A DNA stretch of 64,000 nucleotides from positions 1,612,001 to 1,676,000 of the forward strand of contig NZ_CP026721.1 in assembly GCF_004117075.1 (NCBI RefSeq), read 5' to 3'. Below the pieces are notes generated by a model. It worked only from the letters and a program-made list of their open reading frames with translations. It had not been told where the DNA came from and did not search any database. Shown here one piece after another: positions 26,165 through 33,605 of this stretch (position 1 is the first letter of the stretch; each line of letters starts with the position of its first letter). Source of the stretch: Fervidobacterium changbaicum. Lineage in GTDB: Bacteria; Thermotogota; Thermotogae; Thermotogales; Fervidobacteriaceae. The translations under genes were made by a program, and so were the position numbers.

Positions 26165-26190
26165 GCCAGGGGTAGTTCCCCTGGCTTTTC
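26165..26190 (+). terminator. Terminator after the peptide-binding protein gene
   Basis: Perfect 8-bp stem GCCAGGGG / CCCCTGGC, 5-base loop, then TTTTCATTT. Confidence 0.9.
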
Positions 26191-26842
26191 ATTTGGTTTC
26201 TCTTCTTGTTTTGTAGCCGCATTGTTCTATAGGGCACATTTCACACCTAGGTTTCGTTTTACAAAATGCCTTCGCATGTTCAACTATCAGTCCGTGAAAT
26301 TCCTGATATAATGGTACATTTTTGGGATAGAAGCTTTCAAATAGCAGTCTGTATTCATCGTACTCCTTAAATTTAATGTTTAAGATCCTCTCTAGGATGC
26401 GTTTCGTGTAAGCATCTACTACGAAAATAGGTAGTTCCAATGCATAAAGAATAATTGAATCCGCAGTTTCTTTGCCGATACCTTTGATACTCAGCAATTC
26501 CTCACGAACTCGTTCAGTGCCTAGTTGCTTAATTGCTTGTATGTCCAAATCATACTTTTCGATCCATTTCAAGAGATTCTTTAACCTCTCGGCTTTAATA
26601 TTGAAGAAACCGACAGGCTTAATAAGTGCGGAGAGCTCTTGTACACTTTTCTTTGTCAGACAGGTGAGTATGTCTTCTTCACAGTTGTTCCTGATATTTT
26701 CCAAAGCCTTTTGGACATTTTTCCAATTTGTGTTTTGTGTTAAAACAGCGGAAACGATGATTTCTTCGGTTGTGCCTGGCCACCATTTGCCCAATTCTCC
26801 GTGGATAGATTTCAGCTGATCGTATAGCTCGTTAAATTGCAA
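26189..26842 (-). CDS. Endonuclease III-related DNA glycosylase (HhH-GPD, MagIII/COG2231-like)
   Basis: TTG at 26842 is the preferred start, nine bases after AGGGGAGGG; other TTG codons lie at 26848 and 26869. About 217 residues. A helix-hairpin-helix (LLSIKGIGKETADSIILYAL) is followed by the catalytic Asp in VVDAYTKRILER. At the position of the endonuclease III catalytic lysine (GVGRKTA) it has Glu (GIGKETA), as in the Helicobacter 3-methyladenine glycosylase MagIII, so a monofunctional alkylbase glycosylase is more likely than an AP lyase. A C-terminal Fe-S loop of four cysteines (CKTKPRCEMCPIEQC) is present. It excises damaged bases. It stands alone on the minus strand. Confidence 0.82.
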   Translation of the reverse strand: MQFNELYDQLKSIHGELGKWWPGTTEEIIVSAVLTQNTNWKNVQKALENIRNNCEEDILTCLTKKSVQELSALIKPVGFFNIKAERLKNLLKWIEKYDLDIQAIKQLGTERVREELLSIKGIGKETADSIILYALELPIFVVDAYTKRILERILNIKFKEYDEYRLLFESFYPKNVPLYQEFHGLIVEHAKAFCKTKPRCEMCPIEQCGYKTRRETK

Positions 26843-26918
26843 AGCCAAGCTCCCTCCCCTGAAGTGCAAACCAAAGTGTTTTTGAGTAATTTTCTAATTC
26901 TCCAAACAGAGTTTAGCA

Positions 26919-26950
26919 CAAAAAAGCGGAGGTTTGAATAACCTCCGCGA
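26919..26950 (-). terminator. Terminator of the liv operon
   Basis: Perfect 9-bp stem GCGGAGGTT / AACCTCCGC; on the minus strand it is followed by TTTTTTGTG. It lies 27 bases or more beyond the livF stop. Confidence 0.9.
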
Positions 26951-26977
26951 TTTTCTAAAGCCTACTATCATTTGTAA

Positions 26978-27682
26978 TCATCCGCCGAGATACGCTTTCC
27001 TAACTCTTTCATCTTCGAGAAGTTCTTTTCCAGTACCTTCAAGTACTATTCTTCCGGTTTCAAGAACGTACGCATAATCAGCCAACTTGAGGGCTTCATA
27101 TGCGTTTTGTTCAACGAGGAATATCGTAACTCCCTCACTGTGAATTTTCTTGATCATCTGAAATACTTCCTTAACAATGACGGGTGCAAGACCGAGTGAT
27201 GGTTCATCGAAAAGTAACAGCTTTGGCCTTGACATTAAAGCTCTTCCGATGGCAAGCATCTGTTGCTCTCCACCTGACAACGTACCGGCCCTTTGATTAG
27301 TTCTCTCTCGTAACCTGGGAAAGAGGTCGAAGACGTACTCTATATCCTTCTTGATCTGTTCTTTATCTTTCCTCAAATATGCACCTGCAAGGAGATTTTC
27401 GTAAACTGTCAAGTTTGAAAAGACTCTACGACCTTCTGGAACCATCGTGATCCCCATTCTTACTATTTCGCTTGTGTCAAGTTTCGTCAGTTCTCTGCCG
27501 TTGTATTTTATGCTTCCTCTCGATGCCTCTTTCAAGCCGCAAATGGTCCTAAGAGTTGTTGACTTACCTGCACCATTTGCACCTATAAGTGATATTATTT
27601 GACCATCCTCGACTTTCATAGATATCCCTTTCAGTGCGTGAATACCGCCGTAGTGTACGTGCAAATCCATAATCTCAAGCAT
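26978..27682 (-). CDS. livF: Branched-chain amino-acid ABC transporter ATPase LivF
   Basis: ATG at 27682, seven bases after AGGTG and overlapping the end of livG; 234 residues. Walker A GANGAGKST, signature LSGGEQQM, Walker B LLLFDEPSLGLAP and the H-loop variant FLVEQN typical of LivF. With LivG it forms the ATPase heterodimer of the LIV importer. Last gene of the operon, before a strong terminator. Confidence 0.93.
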   Translation of the reverse strand: MLEIMDLHVHYGGIHALKGISMKVEDGQIISLIGANGAGKSTTLRTICGLKEASRGSIKYNGRELTKLDTSEIVRMGITMVPEGRRVFSNLTVYENLLAGAYLRKDKEQIKKDIEYVFDLFPRLRERTNQRAGTLSGGEQQMLAIGRALMSRPKLLLFDEPSLGLAPVIVKEVFQMIKKIHSEGVTIFLVEQNAYEALKLADYAYVLETGRIVLEGTGKELLEDERVRKAYLGG

Positions 27683-28490
27683 CTTCATCACCTGCACCTA
27701 AGTAAGCTTTTATCACAACTGGATTCTTTTGAATCTCTTCTGGAGTGCCTTCTGCAATCGTGACTCCATGATCGAGAACGATAATTCTCTCACAGATATT
27801 CATGATAACTTTCATATCGTGTTCTATAACTATGACCGTAAGTTTAAACTTCTCTCTGATCCTCAGAATTAGCTGGTTTAATTCAAGCGTTTCGTCAGGG
27901 TTCATACCAGCCGCAGGTTCATCCAAAAGCAACAGTTTAGGCCTTGTTGCCAACGCTCTAGCTATCTCGAGCTTTCTTTGAAGACCATAGGGCAAAGATG
28001 TGGACTTATAATCTGCAAGGTGGTCTATGCCCAGCTCTTTCATCAGTTCCCAGGTCATCGTTTGAATGTATTCTTCTTCTTTTTGATAATTTGGTAAAAA
28101 CGCGATAGCTGAGAACAAATCAGACTTAAGATGTGCGTGGAATGCTGTCATTATGTTTTCCTTAACTGTCATATTGCCGAAAAGTCTTATATTCTGAAAT
28201 GTTCTCGCGACCCCAAGCCTTATAATTTTGTCAGTTTTAAGATTCGTTATATCTCTTCCGAGAAACTCTATCCTTCCCTCTGTTACTGGGAAGACGTGTG
28301 TTATTAAGTTAAATATCGTTGTTTTTCCTGCTCCGTTTGGACCTATCAATCCTAATAGCTCGCCATCTTTCAGTTCTAAGTTAAAATCAGATACTGCGAC
28401 AAGACCGCCGAACTTTTTAGTTACATGTTCCATCTTCAAAACAGTTGTTTTCACTTCTTTTGAAGGGGCGGTTGCCTGCAACGTCATCAT
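27675..28490 (-). CDS. livG: Branched-chain amino-acid ABC transporter ATPase LivG
   Basis: ATG at 28490 overlaps the livM stop (ATGA) and follows GGAAGGTG; 271 residues. Walker A GPNGAGKTT, signature LPYGLQRKLEIARAL, Walker B LLLDEPAAGMNP, and the LivG ending EIQKNPVVIKAYLGAG. Pairs with LivF. Confidence 0.94.
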   Translation of the reverse strand: MMTLQATAPSKEVKTTVLKMEHVTKKFGGLVAVSDFNLELKDGELLGLIGPNGAGKTTIFNLITHVFPVTEGRIEFLGRDITNLKTDKIIRLGVARTFQNIRLFGNMTVKENIMTAFHAHLKSDLFSAIAFLPNYQKEEEYIQTMTWELMKELGIDHLADYKSTSLPYGLQRKLEIARALATRPKLLLLDEPAAGMNPDETLELNQLILRIREKFKLTVIVIEHDMKVIMNICERIIVLDHGVTIAEGTPEEIQKNPVVIKAYLGAGDEDA

Positions 28491-29530
28491 TGGCTCACCT
28501 TCCTTTTTGTGAACAGCCTGAAGAAGCCTTCCCAAGTGAACTCACGTTGTCCAAATAGACCTTGCCTGAAGAAGAGGATGGTAATCATCAGCAGAATCGA
28601 GAAGATGAGCATACGCATACCAAGAATACCCGGAATCGTTATTCCGAATATTTTCATTGGCATTTCGACAAATCTTAGAGCTTCCATCAGGAAAGCAAAG
28701 CCGATTGCAACAATAACACTACCGGTAATATTTCCAAGCCCTCCGAGTAGTATTATGGTTATTATCTGATAAGTAAACAATATGCTAAAGGAGTTTGGGT
28801 CAATAGTCATGAGCAAGCTACCCAAAAGTCCCCCTGCGATGCCTGCGAAAAATGCTCCAACAACAAATGCGAGAACTTTATGTTTGAAAAGATTTATACC
28901 CAAGTTTTCCGCAGCCACCTCATCGTCTCTTATAGCTTTCAGTGCCCTTCCGTAAGAACTATCAACAATCCTTCTGATGACTATAATAGTTACTATTGCC
29001 CAACTAACTGTCCACCACAGGTTCGTGTAGGTTGGCAACCCCTTTAAGCCTAACGGCCCGTTTGTTATGTTCTGCAAGTTGTTAAAAAGAGACCGAATGA
29101 TTTCTGAAAAACCGTATGTAACGATTGCAAGATAGTCACCGCGCACTCTAAGACTCGGAGCACCGACGATAAAACCCATAAGTGCAGACATTAATCCACC
29201 TATCAGCAATGCCCAGAAGAACGGTATGTGTATCTTATCAAGCGGTGAAATCAGTGGTTCCATGAAGAAATTAGACAACTTGCTCTCAGGTGACATGTAC
29301 AACAGTGCAGAAGTGTACGCACCTATTGCCATAAAACCAGCGTGCCCGAGAGAAAATTGACCCGTAAATCCATTTATTAGGTTCAAACTGACGGCAAGAA
29401 TAACGTAAATGAATCCGGTATTTAAAATCCTCTTTATGAAAGGATCCATATACTTTTCAGCAAAAAATACGAAAATATAAACGATAATGATCAGCATTAT
29501 ACTAAGCATAATTCTTGTTGAGCGCTTCAT
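28487..29530 (-). CDS. livM: Branched-chain amino-acid ABC transporter permease LivM
   Basis: 347 residues, ATG overlapping the livH stop by four bases. About ten membrane segments with the family stretches SLNLINGFTGQFSLGHAGFMAIGAY and AIRDDEVAAENLGINLFKHK (EAA-like loop), and GGLGNITGSVIVA. Forms the membrane channel with LivH. Confidence 0.94.
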   Translation of the reverse strand: MKRSTRIMLSIMLIIIVYIFVFFAEKYMDPFIKRILNTGFIYVILAVSLNLINGFTGQFSLGHAGFMAIGAYTSALLYMSPESKLSNFFMEPLISPLDKIHIPFFWALLIGGLMSALMGFIVGAPSLRVRGDYLAIVTYGFSEIIRSLFNNLQNITNGPLGLKGLPTYTNLWWTVSWAIVTIIVIRRIVDSSYGRALKAIRDDEVAAENLGINLFKHKVLAFVVGAFFAGIAGGLLGSLLMTIDPNSFSILFTYQIITIILLGGLGNITGSVIVAIGFAFLMEALRFVEMPMKIFGITIPGILGMRMLIFSILLMITILFFRQGLFGQREFTWEGFFRLFTKRKVSQ

Positions 29531-30420
29531 GCTTTTTCACCTACCTCCTGACCAAAGAGGCCATTTGGTTTGAAAATGAGAACGAGAACTAAGAGCAAGA
29601 AGATAAAAGCTTCACGATAACCAGAGTATTCTGGGAACATAGCAGGAATTAGCACGGTTAACAAACCAAGAACAAATCCACCTATAAGCGCGCCTTTAAG
29701 ACTCCCGATACCACCAACAACTGCGGCTATGAAAGCCCTACTACCAGGATACTGCCCCATGAATGGAAATATCTGTGGATATCTGAGTGCCCAAAAAACG
29801 GCACTAACAGCGGCAAGTCCTGAACCAAGAGCAAAAGTGAATGAAATTGTTCTGTTAACATTTATTCCCATGAGCCTTGCTGTGTCGAAATCTCGAGAGA
29901 GGATACGCATTGCGAGTCCTGTTTTTGTTTTCTGTAGTATAAACGTGAGTATTAGAACAACTATTATTGAGAATATAATCGTGTAAATAGACACCGCTTG
30001 TATTCTAACCTCACCGAGTACTATAGTTTTTTTCATCGGTTCCGGAACTGGGAACGATCTTTGGATACCACCAAAGACCACAACCGCAAAATTCTGAAGT
30101 AAGAACGACATACCTATTGAAGACACGAGAGAATTTATCCTGGGGTACTTCCTAAGCGGTTTATACGCAACTTTTTCGATACCTACGCCAAGAAGAGAGG
30201 TAAGAACGATACCCAAGATTACGGCACTTAGCCAAGGAGCACCGAATATCAAAGATGTGTAAAACATGAAATACGCAGCCATCATAAACACGTCACCGTG
30301 TGCAAAGTTAACAAGTTTTACAACACCGTAGACGAGAGCATAACCAACCGCGACCAATCCAAAAACAAAACCAAGTGAAATAGCGTTTACCATATGTTGC
30401 AAGAATAAGCTCCAGTCCAT
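29527..30420 (-). CDS. livH: Branched-chain amino-acid ABC transporter permease LivH
   Basis: 297 residues, eight or so membrane segments. Family motifs ALVYGVVKLVNFAHGDVFMM, ARLMGINVNRTISFTFALGS and AAVVGGIGSLKGALIGG. It starts 100 bases after the second binding-protein gene, with a hairpin between. Confidence 0.94.
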   Translation of the reverse strand: MDWSLFLQHMVNAISLGFVFGLVAVGYALVYGVVKLVNFAHGDVFMMAAYFMFYTSLIFGAPWLSAVILGIVLTSLLGVGIEKVAYKPLRKYPRINSLVSSIGMSFLLQNFAVVVFGGIQRSFPVPEPMKKTIVLGEVRIQAVSIYTIIFSIIVVLILTFILQKTKTGLAMRILSRDFDTARLMGINVNRTISFTFALGSGLAAVSAVFWALRYPQIFPFMGQYPGSRAFIAAVVGGIGSLKGALIGGFVLGLLTVLIPAMFPEYSGYREAFIFLLLVLVLIFKPNGLFGQEVGEKA

Positions 30421-30469
30421 CCCAACACCTCCAAATCATTGAAAAATCAAGAAGAGAAAAAATAGATAA

Positions 30470-30504
30470 ACTAAAAGACAGGAATGGCGAAAGCCACTCC
30501 TGTC
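30470..30504 (-). terminator. Attenuator-like hairpin between livJ2 and livH
   Basis: GACAGGA...TCCTGTC stem continued by GTGGC/GCCAT pairing, followed on the minus strand by CTTTTAGTTT. In binding-protein operons such partial terminators let the binding protein outnumber the membrane parts; that role is inferred. Confidence 0.6.
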
Positions 30505-30520
30505 GACAAGTAGTAGTCAA

Positions 30521-31642
30521 CTATTCACCCTTAATCACAGTTACGAACTCAAATTTGCCATTCTTTATCGTTTTAATAACCGCATCTTTTATTGCATCTC
30601 TGTTCTGGTCAAATCTTATTCTTCCGGAAACACCTATGAAATCTGTTGTAAGCAATGCCCTTCTTATCATTTCAGGGTTATCGCTACCTGCTCTCTTTAT
30701 CGCATCGATTAGTACCATATAAGCATCGTAAGCAAGTGCAGGCAGATAACCAGGATCTTCGTTGTATTTCTTTCTGTACTTTTCAACAAATGGTTTTGTC
30801 TTATCTGATAGTTCGGCTTTAACATCAAACATCGTGCTATAGTAAGCTCCTTCAACTGCACTACCACCGATTTCTATAAGCTGTGGTAGGTCCCAAGTGT
30901 CACCACCGAGAAGTGGCTGTTTTAACCCGAGTTCGCGTGCTTGTTTAGCAATAAGGGCTGCATCGCCGACTATTCCTGCTGGTACAAATATGACGTCAGG
31001 ATTAGCTTTCTTAACAGCGGTAAGTTGACTTGTGAAATCTTGGTCTCCGCCTTGATATGCAATGTAGACTTTTACTGACTTGGGATCTCCGGTCAATTTT
31101 ACAAATGCATCCCTGAAATAATACGCAAGACCAACCGAGTAGTCGTTCGAAACATCATATATGACAGCAGCTGTTTTGGCTTTCAAGTGTTGGACAGCAA
31201 ATTTTGCCATTACCGTGCCTTGGAATGGGTCGATGAAGCAAACTCTAAATACAAATGGTTTGTCCTTTGTAACGAGTGGATTTGTATTTGAAGGAGCGAT
31301 GTAAACAACTTTATTCTTGTTCGCTATTTCGGCTCCTGGTATTCCGAGTGCACTCGAGTAAGTGCCAATAATTGCGGAAACTTTGAACTGTTCAATAAGC
31401 CTTGTCACAACGTTAGCAGCTTCGATCTTATCGCTCTTGTTATCAAGAATGACAAGCTTTATAGGTCTTCCAAGTACGGATGGTACTTCTTCGTACGCCA
31501 TTTCAATACCTCTCAAACCAAGCTGGCCACCCATTGCATAGTTTCCTGTTAGTGGTTGAGTAACTCCTATCATGATTTCATTTGCTGCAAAGGTGATTGA
31601 TAAACTCAGCAACAAGGCAATGAAAATAATGAGTTTTCTCAT
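30521..31642 (-). CDS. livJ: Branched-chain amino-acid binding protein LivJ/LivK (second copy)
   Basis: 373 residues, ATG after AGGAGGGGATTACT. Signal peptide MRKLIIFIALLLSLSITFAAN. Type I periplasmic-binding (Peripla_BP_6) domain: IGVTQPLTGNYAMGGQLGLRG, LDNKSDKIEAANVVTRLIE, YDVSNDYSVGLAYYFRDAF, LLGGDTWDLPQL. It is a close relative of the protein encoded just upstream (31675-32790), so the pair arose by tandem duplication. Delivers Leu/Ile/Val or related amino acids to LivHM. Confidence 0.92.
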   Translation of the reverse strand: MRKLIIFIALLLSLSITFAANEIMIGVTQPLTGNYAMGGQLGLRGIEMAYEEVPSVLGRPIKLVILDNKSDKIEAANVVTRLIEQFKVSAIIGTYSSALGIPGAEIANKNKVVYIAPSNTNPLVTKDKPFVFRVCFIDPFQGTVMAKFAVQHLKAKTAAVIYDVSNDYSVGLAYYFRDAFVKLTGDPKSVKVYIAYQGGDQDFTSQLTAVKKANPDVIFVPAGIVGDAALIAKQARELGLKQPLLGGDTWDLPQLIEIGGSAVEGAYYSTMFDVKAELSDKTKPFVEKYRKKYNEDPGYLPALAYDAYMVLIDAIKRAGSDNPEMIRRALLTTDFIGVSGRIRFDQNRDAIKDAVIKTIKNGKFEFVTVIKGE

Positions 31643-31674
31643 AGTAATCCCCTCCTAAACTCTTATGTAAAACC

Positions 31675-32790
31675 CTATGGTTTTACAATAGTTATCAGCT
31701 TAAATTTGCCATTTTCTATCTTCTTTACAATCGCATCTTTTATTGCGTCTCCGTTCTCATCGAATGTTATAGAACCAGTTGCACCTTGGAAGTTCTTAGT
31801 TTGAGCTAACGCATTCTTGATGTCCTCTGGTTTTGCAGATTTTGCCCTTGTAATCGCGTCGAGGATGACAAGGTAGGCATCGAAACCAAGTGCTGCGAAT
31901 GCACTCGGTTCTTCGTTGTACTTCTTTCTGTAGGCCTCAACGAATTTTTTCGTCATTTCAGTTGTCATAGCTTTCTCGTCGAAGTGAGTGCTGAAGTAAG
32001 CTCCTTCAACTGCGTCTCCTCCAACTTGGACTATTTCCGGAACTTCCCAAGTGTCACCGCCCAAGAATATTGACTTAATTCCCATTTCCCTTGCTTGCTT
32101 CATAATCAAAGCAGCGTCTCCATAGGAACCAGCTGGGATGAAAAGGACATCTGGGTTCTTTGACTTAGCCAACGTTAGTTGGGATGTGAAGTCTTGGTCT
32201 CCACCTTGGTAGGAAGCCACTCCAAGGACAGATTTGCTATTGCCTGTAAATTCAATGAAAGCGTTCCTGAAATAGTGTGCCAACCCAACTGAGTAGTCTG
32301 AAGAGATATCCTGGATGATATACGCTGTTTTTGCCTTAAGTGTCTCAACCGCGAACTTTGCCATAACTCTTCCTTGGAATGGGTCAATGAAACAAACTCT
32401 GAAAACATATTCCTTGTCCTTTGTTACTAGCGGGTTCGTTGGTGAGCATCCTACCATCGGGACTTTCATCTTGTTTGCAACTTCGCTGCCAGGAATAGCT
32501 AACGAACTACCATAACTTCCGATGATCGCACTTACGTTGTAGACTTGGATCAACCTTGTGACTGCGTTTGCTGCTTCAACTTTGTCGGTTTTGTTGTCAA
32601 GAACAATCAACTCAACCTTTTGGTTAAGGACCGTTGGGTACATTTCGTTAGCAAGTCTGATACCCTTGAGCGTGAGCTGACCACCGGCAGCAAAAGCTCC
32701 CGTGAGCGGTTCGAATACACCTATCCTGATAGCCGCAAATGTGGAAACAGCCAGTACAAGCACAAGAAGAGCCAGAAGAACTTTCCTCAC
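31675..32790 (-). CDS. livJ: Branched-chain amino-acid binding protein LivJ/LivK (first copy)
   Basis: GTG at 32790 five bases after GGGAGGGG is the start; 371 residues. Signal peptide VRKVLLALLVLVLAVSTFA. Same domain and motifs as the second copy: IGVFEPLTGAFAAGGQLTLKG, LDNKTDKVEAANAVTRLIQ, QDISSDYSVGLAHYFRNAF, FLGGDTWEVPEI. Ligand-side differences between the copies suggest different amino-acid preferences, which the sequence alone cannot define. First gene of the operon. Confidence 0.92.
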   Translation of the reverse strand: MRKVLLALLVLVLAVSTFAAIRIGVFEPLTGAFAAGGQLTLKGIRLANEMYPTVLNQKVELIVLDNKTDKVEAANAVTRLIQVYNVSAIIGSYGSSLAIPGSEVANKMKVPMVGCSPTNPLVTKDKEYVFRVCFIDPFQGRVMAKFAVETLKAKTAYIIQDISSDYSVGLAHYFRNAFIEFTGNSKSVLGVASYQGGDQDFTSQLTLAKSKNPDVLFIPAGSYGDAALIMKQAREMGIKSIFLGGDTWEVPEIVQVGGDAVEGAYFSTHFDEKAMTTEMTKKFVEAYRKKYNEEPSAFAALGFDAYLVILDAITRAKSAKPEDIKNALAQTKNFQGATGSITFDENGDAIKDAIVKKIENGKFKLITIVKP

Positions 32791-32894
32791 AACTACCCCT
32801 CCCTTCAAAGAGTTGAAATGCCTAAAAAATTGATAAAGACAATTTGCTGAGTGTTGCAAATTGTTGCAGGAAATATTCTGCGGTATTTTGTTAC

Positions 32895-32900
32895 ATTATA
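32895..32900 (-). promoter_or_regulatory. Probable -10 box of the liv operon
   Basis: On the minus strand TATAAT with a TTTAAA candidate -35 18 bases upstream, about 105 bases before the first livJ start. The surrounding interval 32791-33105 is AT-rich and otherwise holds only this promoter and the terminator at 33027-33062. Confidence 0.5.
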
Positions 32901-33026
32901 TAATAAAACATTCAAAATTTTAAATGTTGATAATTAATTATGTAGGTTTGTTTTTTTGAAATTATTAGTGAATATTTGCATTTTCTTGCGATTTGGTAAT
33001 TTTATCAATCATAATATTGCGAATGA

Positions 33027-33062
33027 TGTAAACAAAGAAGCGAGGCCTTTCTGCCTCGCTTC
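33027..33062 (-). terminator. Terminator of the mbx-ferritin-like operon
   Basis: Perfect 10-bp stem GAAGCGAGGC / GCCTCGCTTC with a 6-base loop; on the minus strand followed by TTTGTTTA. It lies about 45 bases after the last gene of the operon. Confidence 0.85.
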
Positions 33063-33105
33063 GTGTTTAGTGCTTTTAACTTTTAAGTTTTCGTGTGGAT
33101 TATTT

Positions 33106-33591
33106 TTAAAATGGATAAAACCCCAACTCCAGGTTGTTCCTTTCAATTATCGCCTTTATTTCTTCTTCAATTATCCTCTTGTGCCCCTCTTCCCAATCTC
33201 TCAGTACCAAGAGCAACTTCTTCACTCTTTCATCTATCTCTTTCTGAGCCGCTTTTTCGTAAAATTCCATAAAGTCTTTTTCGATTAAGTAAGCCATCCT
33301 CAAAACGGAAAGGTCAGCTATATCGTCTTCCTGAGAGGTTTCGGAAATTTTTTGCCCTTCGTATCTGGATTTGTAATACGTAGTACTTTGCTGCGGTAGC
33401 GATTCAATTTCCGAGCCTTCTTCAAGAGATTTTCTTAATCTTCTGATGAATTCAGTGTGTTCTTTTTCCATCTGGGCTAAGTAGTCGAATATGTCAGCTA
33501 CCGACTTGTTCTTCACTTCGTCCCTTTTGGTTCTGTAGAACTTGAATCCTTCTATTTCAAACTGTTCCGCTAACTTAAGTACGTCGTACAT
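33106..33591 (-). CDS. Ferritin-like/rubrerythrin-type di-iron protein
   Basis: ATG at 33591 after AAGGAGGGAGAGC; 161 residues. A four-helix ferritin-like domain with an N-terminal Glu (AEQFEIEGFKFY), a first EKEH motif (MEKEHTEFIRRL) and a second Glu (LIEKDFMEFYEKA) with EEGH (WEEGHKRIIEEE): the E/ExxH pattern of di-iron proteins. It lacks the rubredoxin domain of true rubrerythrins. It begins 15 bases after the Mbx fusion gene, so it is the last gene of that operon. A role in peroxide removal or iron handling near an oxygen-sensitive complex is inference. Confidence 0.8.
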   Translation of the reverse strand: MYDVLKLAEQFEIEGFKFYRTKRDEVKNKSVADIFDYLAQMEKEHTEFIRRLRKSLEEGSEIESLPQQSTTYYKSRYEGQKISETSQEDDIADLSVLRMAYLIEKDFMEFYEKAAQKEIDERVKKLLLVLRDWEEGHKRIIEEEIKAIIERNNLELGFYPF

Positions 33592-33605
33592 GCTCTCCCT
33601 CCTTA

